DNA of 37,035 bases from Amanita rubescens (lineage: Eukaryota; Basidiomycota; Agaricomycetes; Agaricales; Amanitaceae). This document shows, piece after piece, positions 31,510 to 37,035 of this stretch; within the stretch, counting starts at the first letter, position 1; each line of letters starts with the position of its first letter. The notes below the pieces were generated by a model, which searched no databases, was not told where the DNA came from, and saw nothing but the letters and a program-made list of their open reading frames with translations. Location: assembly GCA_015039365.1 (NCBI GenBank), contig WION01000525.1:1-37035 (forward strand), written 5' to 3'. The position numbers and the translations under genes are program-made.

Positions 31510-32091
31510 CTAATGGCAGAATCTACGCAATCTGAACTTTCTTCGGTGCCATCTCAGGAGTCGTCTTCGGAATGTGACTATCAAAACACCGTTGTCCATC
31601 GATGCTATAACTTCGCTTTCCTGTTTCGTAACGTTCAGTAATGCACTTGGCTTTAAGCGATGACCAGAATCGCGTACCTTGACTCCCTGAGGAAGCTGTA
31701 GAGTTCGAGAGAACTTGCCATATCGTCTCTCACGTACGGCATAACCATTCTCATCGTGTTCGGAAGAGATCTTACTTTCTGCAGCGATAATCAAGCGGCC
31801 GTTATGAACATCAATGTTGACGTTCTCCTTGGATACACCTGGCAACTCGAATGTGGCTGTCACCGTGTTCTTCTCCGTATCCTCGTGCAAATCCATTCTA
31901 TGAAAATTGTCAACTACCTTGTTCCGTCCTGGGAGAAATATGGAGTCATACCTTGGCTTTATTTCACTGACGGTATTATCGACACGGTCACGACGACGCT
32001 GAGAGGCGCCGCCGTGGCATCGCGAGGACAAGGCCTCGTTGAAGAAACGGTCAAACTCAACGAGGGGATCGTACAAGACGTAGGTGGACAT
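31510..32091 (-). CDS. Small heat-shock protein (Hsp20 family), gene D, frameshifted tail
   Basis: This is an alpha-crystallin-domain chaperone of 156 residues in three exons: 32091-31952 (140 nt), 31897-31678 (220 nt) and 31620-31510 (111 nt). It starts MSTYVLYDPLVEFDRFF and keeps the domain (FELPGVSKENVN, GYAVRERRYGKFSR, MDNGVLIVTF). After VTF one base of a CCC run is missing near 31570. The normal PKTTPEMAPKK-type tail is therefore replaced by an Arg-rich tail starting RRRLLRWHRRK and ending RRFCH, and the V/I-x-I docking motif is lost. Intron 1 (54 nt) has no stop and keeps the frame, so retention would insert 18 residues. A TATA box and a heat-shock half-site pair lie upstream. Confidence 0.85.
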   Translation of the reverse strand: MSTYVLYDPLVEFDRFFNEALSSRCHGGASQRRRDRVDNTVSEIKPRYDSIFLPGRNKVVDNFHRMDLHEDTEKNTVTATFELPGVSKENVNIDVHNGRLIIAAESKISSEHDENGYAVRERRYGKFSRTLQLPQGVKVRDSGHRLKPSALLNVTKQESEVIASMDNGVLIVTFRRRLLRWHRRKFRLRRFCH

Positions 32092-32168
32092 GTTAGCTTT
32101 GATGAGATAGTTCTAAGGCTTTGTGGCTAGAGAGGTGAATTCTGATATTCTCTGGGCTGAATTCCTGG

Positions 32169-32176
32169 TATTTATA
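32169..32176 (-). promoter_or_regulatory. TATA box of sHSP gene D
   Basis: The minus strand reads TATAAATA about 78 bases before the start codon, in the same context as gene A. Confidence 0.6.
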
Positions 32177-32244
32177 CCTTTCCAGCGTCTGCCTTTAACG
32201 CTTACCGCGTCGTCTTACGCGTCGCCCCTTGTTGGCCCTCGAAG

Positions 32245-32252
32245 TTCTAGAA
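32245..32252 (-). promoter_or_regulatory. Heat-shock element of sHSP gene D
   Basis: TTCTAGAA is a perfect two-unit core. The third unit seen in gene A (GAA two bases before) is here one base too close, so binding may be weaker. Confidence 0.55.
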
Positions 32253-32584
32253 ATGGTTGTGACTCGTAGCTCTGGATGACTCGATCAGCTGTGCTACCCT
32301 CAGTTATGGCCCTTTATAAAGCCCGGATATTAGGAAACGAGAGAGGAAATTAAACACTGAGCCGACCAAAGAGATAACTACTGAATGCAACTGGGCTCGT
32401 CTTCACACGACAAGTACTCTAAACACAACATTGAATGACAAGCTTCTAGCATCAAGTTTTAGCTCGCACCCACAGTTCAATCCCGTACGTACTATGTGGT
32501 CCGTCATATTTGAAAAATGCCTATCCAAAGGTCAATCCACTCAACGTGAAGATCACCAAACGTGACTACCCCATCTCTGCATGT

Positions 32585-33051
32585 TAGATCATCTTGATAT
32601 TCGTTTTTTTTATTATATCTTGAACAGTTTTTGATTTTTTTACTTTCCTGACGCTGACATGTATCATAATCTATGCTAGTGAAGTAATTACAATGTTTTG
32701 GATGATGCGCAAAGAACGTTGTGCATTGGCTGCAAGACAACGTGGGCATTTGACTCGTACTACGTCGCTTACAAAACCTTCCCTTTTCTTGGCTTGGATC
32801 CTGACTCTGAACCCCATACATTCTCGTGTTATCGGCAATGCTATAATATGTGTTGCTGACGGATCATCCGTAGTCGAGACGTCCGCTGCCCGTCTTCGGC
32901 TAGTACTAGTAGTACGCGTCGACTGTACGCGTCATCTTTTATTGCAATACCTCAACGTCAACGCCGAACATGATTTACACAATAATTCAATTCTCTGACT
33001 CAACTACTACACAAATCACCGTCACCCCGGGCCGATAGTGCTAGTAGCATA
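32585..33051. repeat. Repeated sHSP-unit flank (copy of 880-1456)
   Basis: The sequence matches the flank downstream of gene A, starting at ATCATCTTGAT (886 and 32588) and continuing to the pseudogene E stop. It directly follows the upstream flank of gene D (32500-32590 resembles 2270-2350). The two together form a tandem unit junction. Confidence 0.75.
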
Positions 33052-33193
33052 TTACGCAATCTCTACCCTCTTCGGCGCCATCTCAGGAGTCGTCTTCGGG
33101 AATGTGACAGTCGAAGCTCCATTGTCCACCGAGGCTTTGACTTCAGGCCTCCTTAAAGTCGACGGAGGGGTCGTAGAAAACGTAGTTGGACAT
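33052..33193 (-). pseudogene. sHSP pseudogene E, internal deletion
   Basis: The minus strand starts with 13 good codons (MSNYVFYDPSVDF). It then jumps straight into the last exon (EVKASVDNGASTVTFPKTT, ending KRVEIA and TAA). Most of exon 1, both introns and the whole 220-nt domain exon are missing, and the junction is out of frame. The promoter TATA box remains (33249-33256), but the heat-shock core has decayed to TTCTAGAC near 33317. Confidence 0.85.
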
Positions 33194-33352
33194 GTTGAGT
33201 GCTAGAAGGCTCTGCAGCTCGAGAGGTGAATTTTGATTTTTCTCTGGGTATTTATACCTTCCCAGCGTTTGCTTTCAACGTTTACACGTCCTTAGTTCTT
33301 CTTGGAGCCTCAAAAGTTCTAGACATGGTGTAGCCTGACTTCATTCCCAAAG

Positions 33353-33557
33353 TTACAGGAAAAGTATGACGGCCAGCGCATCATTGACATGATTGAGTCA
33401 TTCGGCGATTCATGGTGCAAGCTTGACGGATGTAGGCTATTTTATTACGTTGGCGGTTACGATCCATTATATATAGCGTCCCGGAAACGCTGAATGCGGA
33501 TCGTATCTGCGCTCACTTCACCGAAAAGGGGCTGAAGCAGACTGATAGCGATCTTTA
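33353..33557 (+). pseudogene. Inverted fragment of the hemerythrin-like gene
   Basis: The plus strand repeats the end of exon 4, the following intron and the start of exon 5 of the neighbouring gene, in the opposite direction. It encodes EKYDGQRIIDMIESFGD, then a one-base loss breaks the frame, and after the intron-like gap comes ALNADR-like DNA ending GATCTTTAA. It has no start or metal-ligand exons. Confidence 0.85.
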
Positions 33558-33622
33558 AGAGATACTTATGTATTCATGCGGAAAGTGGTTGCCTTCGGGT
33601 CATTACAGTAACGTGTATACAA

Positions 33623-34585
33623 TCATGTATTTCGAGGATTTCCATAAAAATCAACGGGACCAAACTCCCATGCTTCCCTGTACCTCCACGAAAACCACAA
33701 TCGAGCAGCCCACTTGACGGGCAGTGGAAGAGGTGGAAACCTACGCTAATGAGAAAGATGTAATCCCCGGAGATGTGCCACGCTTACCATGAATTGTTTG
33801 GATCCATGCAGACCAAACCCATTGGAAGGTTCTTGTAAAAGTCGATCTCCGCGAGTACAATTTTCATAAAATCGCTGTCCATCTGCTTCAGCTCCTTTTC
33901 GGTAAAGTGAGCGCGCATACGATCCGCATTAAGCGTTTCCAACTCCTGAGGGGGGATGCTATAATGAATCATAACCACAACGTAATAAAATAACCTACGT
34001 CTGTCAAGTGTTGCACCATGATATCGCCGAATGACTCGATCGTATCAATGATGCGCTGGCCGTCATACTTTTCCTTTCCTTCTTGAACATCTTTCATGTA
34101 TCGCTCCAATTCATCAACTTTGGGAATGAATAGTTCGTGTTGCTCTACGTTGATTTGCATAGTCCCTTTGCCAAACTTCTCTTCATAGCGAGGAAACACA
34201 AACGTCTCCTCTACATTGTGGTGGTGGTGTAGAGTCGACAGCTGTGCTTATGTATGACATACGTATTCGAGTCCCAAATCCGTGCGTCGACGTACCGCAG
34301 TTAAAGCAAATATCATGAACGGTTGTACTTTATCTTCCGTAATGTTGAGCGCATGTCTGATTATGGCGTTTAGACCTTGAATAAAGGTATTGTGCGCGGC
34401 ACCCATGGTACTGCGCCCACATTGCATCAATAGCGCTCTCCCGTCATGCAACATCAACTCACAGTGCTTGTGACTCATAAACGTTCTTCCAGTCTCCCGG
34501 CGGTAGCTCTGTCAAGGGGCACCTTTAGCGCATACAAGGAGCGAAGGTCACGACACGCACTGATGAGTTGGTATGGGTAAGGCAT
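33623..34585 (-). CDS. Hemerythrin-like (HHE domain) protein
   Basis: Six exons fit in phase: 34585-34561, 34508-34463, 34410-34296, 34241-33999, 33945-33788 and 33740-33623, with introns of 47 to 54 nt, giving 234 residues. The protein starts MPYPYQLIKLPPGDWKNVY. Probable di-iron ligands of the four-helix HHE fold are H30 (AAHNTFIQGLN), H67-H70 with E73 (LHHHHNVEE), H97 with E98 (VEQHELFIP) and H140 (MVQHLTDE). The end has GLVCMDPNN and EFGPVDFYGNPRNT, typical of the fungal members. Roles proposed for the family are iron or oxygen/NO handling; which applies here is unknown. An inverted fragment of it lies immediately downstream. Confidence 0.9.
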
Positions 34586-35254
34586 ATTGAAGGTAGGAAA
34601 GCAACGTACTTGGCACTGTCATCGCATGTTATATTAGTATATTTATAGTTCTGAGCGGTGAGTATAAACAGGAATCTGCCATTGAATATCGTAAGGACCT
34701 GAGGCGTTTGAGGTCAGATTCCATCAAAGTTTGGTCTAGCCGAAATGCCGAGTGAGATCGGAAATTGCGTCCTCAGAATCTCAGAATTCGCAATCTGAGG
34801 CTCTAATCAGTGGCGAAGTTCGCGAAGAATCCAAGTTGAGTATACCAGCACTGCCCACAATCCCATCTATTGCCCGAGGGAGTAGTTGTGAATATTGTCA
34901 AGGGACCCCATTCAATATGGTCACCGCAGACTCCAGTGGACACCTTAGATGGTTGACTGCGAATGATACATAAACATAGATACAAATTGTAATGTGTATA
35001 GTAAACTTTGACATTGTTCCACAAGCCCGTGGCCGTGACATAGTCTACACAGACAAAAGTATGTTTTAGTAATTAGTATACTTGTGATTGAACTTAAGTG
35101 GTTAATAACATAGTGAAGATAAAGTAAAGCGAGTAGTAAAAAGGGCGGGTTGGAAAAACGAAAACCCGAGGAAGAACAGTGGGGGATATCAGATTCAAGA
35201 AGACTAATACGAAATCAGCGGGAATACGAAGAAATCAAGAAACTGGCGACGCCA
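34586..35254. other. Intergenic
   Basis: Short frames on both strands (34752-34973 plus, 34803-35024 minus) overlap and neither shows a motif. An A/T-rich stretch lies at about 34980-35140. Nothing can be supported as a gene. Confidence 0.45.
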
Positions 35255-36852
35255 CTAATAATATTTGCTCTTGAATCCAACTTCAACGAACGGCGGCCAT
35301 TTACGCCTTGCTTCCACAAGTTCGGTCGGTAATTGTGCTTCGGATAAACTTGACGTAACCAACTGAATTGCGACGCTTTCCAAGGGTACGACAGCTAATG
35401 TGATGTCGGCTGCCGCACTCTCCGTGATTTCAGTAATCTTGACACCATCTTTACCATCGCCGAGTGCGTTCCTCCGGATCGAAGGCTATGGCAATTCGGC
35501 GAAGCGTAGGTAAGTAAAGGTGGTTGTTGAGATCTGCGAGCTTCGAAAGAATGCGGTAGACATATTTCGAGGGCGAGTGATCATATATTATTGGCTTATA
35601 CTCCGGCGTACATATGCGAAGTTCTTCCACATCAGCTAATGCGGAGATGATATGGTTGACAGTCACGATGTCATCGCCTCGAAGAACGAGTCGACGAATT
35701 TGGCAAGATGGTCCAGATCGATGGATGAGGGATAAGAGCTGCATTCTATGGGGCAGCCTAGGATAGAAGAGGTTGTTTGGGTCTCCAAGACGTATCTCCT
35801 GCAACAAAGGCGCTTCAATCCATGAGAGGATCATCGGGAAGGGAACTTGAAGGACACGGAGGTACTCAAGTCGCACAGAGAAACCATCAAACAAGCCGAG
35901 GTTCTCTGTAATTTGGTACTCGACCCCTGAAAATTCGAACAGAAGTTCTTCAACAACTTTGAAGCTCCTGCAACAAAGCTGGCACGTCAAATAACGTGCC
36001 TCATGATCACATGCAGCTTGGTGAGCTGTGACCAAGGGAGGGCCCATCTTATAATTGTATCTCCGCACTCGAGCTTGATTGTGTGGACTTGGGTGCGATT
36101 TCAAACATGTCATATTCGCCGACCTGAATATCGCGGCTATAGTCGATGGGGTCTTCGTCATCGCCGAGGTAACCGGTTACAAGGCGAGGTGCACAAACTT
36201 CCAGCGATTCGAGAATGGGCATATTCCCCTTGCATGCGAATAACTCGTCCATCAATTCTTCTTGCCGGATGGATATTCGAGCGGTCCGCCACCGATATGC
36301 ACACGCCAGAAAAAGCCTCAACGCTGGGACACTAGCGTCGAAAGAAACACAGACATCGATGTCAAGAGGTAGTTCGCGAGAACGTTCCAGGTAAATAGCA
36401 ATACGACGGGCAACTTCGATGCCTTGGTCCCCGATAACAACGCACACATCAGAGAATCTAATGGATGTCCAAATCGGCGGGTATGATATGAATCCGCACC
36501 TCCACTGCCGACAGACGCAGCCAAGGGCCCAAGGAAAATTATTGTTAATCCCAAATATATGAGGACCAACGTCGATGGGTTCGTCGCACAGGAGATGGAA
36601 AATCTTGCCTAGGACTTCCGCAGGTACCATGGAGGCGGGATTCATTTTGTCGATGCTGCTGGCGAGGTTGGACAGCGGATGGTATGGGTATTTGGATGGG
36701 CGTCGCCTTTGGATACGCAAGGTTCTGTTGAACAATGAACGAATTAGAACTGAACGGAATAAGCGGACATCACCTGCGAGTCGGTGAAAAATTTCAAGGT
36801 CATCCTGAGGGACCTGAACCGAATAGGTGGTACCGGCCCAGGAATAGTGCAC
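35255..36852 (-). pseudogene. F-box protein gene with three frame breaks
   Basis: The minus strand encodes an Agaricomycete-style F-box protein. The pieces are HPLSNLASSIDKM, the F-box core VPAEVLGKIFHLLCDEP, FPWALGCVCRQWR, YPPIWTSIRF, and IAIYLERSRELPLDIDV. Then comes TIKLECGDTIIRWALPWSQL in a second frame, and VVEELLFEFSGV to RRIAIAFDPEE in a third. The last part is ALGDGKDGVKITEITESA to VGFKSKYY with TAG at 35255. Such proteins join substrates to SCF ubiquitin ligases. The frame changes near 36080, 36015 and 35462 each look like the loss of one base. The upstream part (36646-36852 and beyond) is open but its start exon is unclear; MNPAS at 36645 is a possible start. Confidence 0.75.
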
Positions 36853-37035
36853 AATATGGTCGCGTCCATTCTAACTAGCAACAGCGCCTTGAAGACCCCG
36901 ATCATCGTGACATCACCGTGACGGGCCTTACGGAGCTTTAACGCGCCATCGAACCTGACACTCTCCTTCTTGAGCAGTGTTTTCGATTCTTGTTGGTCTG
37001 CAGAAACGCCACTTACCGTGCCCTAACACGCTCTA
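36853..37035 (-). other. Open stretch at the window edge
   Basis: The minus strand is open from about 37020 with a coding-like sequence (KTLLKKESVRFDGALKLRK, DVTMIGVFKALLL), running to a stop near 36727 in a frame different from the F-box protein. It may be a 5' exon of the F-box gene or part of another gene, but I could not connect it in phase. Confidence 0.3.

Noticed and set aside
34752..34973. 73-codon plus frame
   Set aside because: It overlaps an equally long minus frame, and neither has supporting features.
35150..35332. 60-codon plus frame
   Set aside because: It lies opposite the C-terminal coding part of the F-box gene and is best explained as its shadow.

Overview
The window reads as nuclear DNA of a basidiomycete fungus, most likely an Agaricomycete (mushroom-forming). 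The reasons are many short introns (about 46 to 66 nt), a FunK1-type fungal kinase, a DUF6534-type membrane protein, an Agaricomycete-style F-box protein, RING/coiled-coil proteins, and a ribosomal protein gene with an intron directly after its start codon. I saw no operons, CRISPR arrays, rRNA, tRNA or transposase/reverse-transcriptase genes. All exon structures were worked out by hand from splice sites and reading phase.

Layout. 1-484: 3' end of a Gly/Tyr/Pro-rich protein. 880-3440: small heat-shock (sHSP) gene A (minus) head-to-head with sHSP gene B (plus), with heat-shock elements between them. 3775-4973: a secreted or single-pass membrane protein gene and, just downstream, decayed pieces of a paralogue. 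4974-7726: mostly empty. 7727-9597: a DUF6534-type seven-helix membrane protein gene with 13- and 14-nt micro-exons. 10048-11792: a decayed kinase-like gene. 12960-13313: an orphan gene. 14244-16681: fragments of orphan genes and a 26-bp direct repeat. 16760-20110 and 27610-30960: two arms of a large inverted duplication, each with a FunK1 kinase gene and a nitronate monooxygenase remnant. The 7.5-kb spacer between the arms holds an orphan gene, sHSP gene C, two RING/coiled-coil genes, and RPL11 between those two. 31510-33335: sHSP gene D and truncated sHSP pseudogene E, a tandem pair related to the gene A region 30 kb away. 33353-34585: a hemerythrin-like gene and an inverted fragment of it. 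35255-36852: a frameshifted F-box gene.

How it fits together. A few conserved genes (RPL11, two RING genes, hemerythrin-like, DUF6534) sit among fast-changing families (sHSP, FunK1, F-box, kinase-like, orphans) that have been duplicated, inverted and broken here. Every sHSP locus except C has a TATA box and a recognisable or decayed heat-shock element, so induction through Hsf1 is expected. The clearest novel-looking items are the FunK1 inverted duplication with a PD...ExK nuclease-like motif in front of the kinase, and the repeated sHSP unit with one frameshifted tail and one deletion pseudogene.
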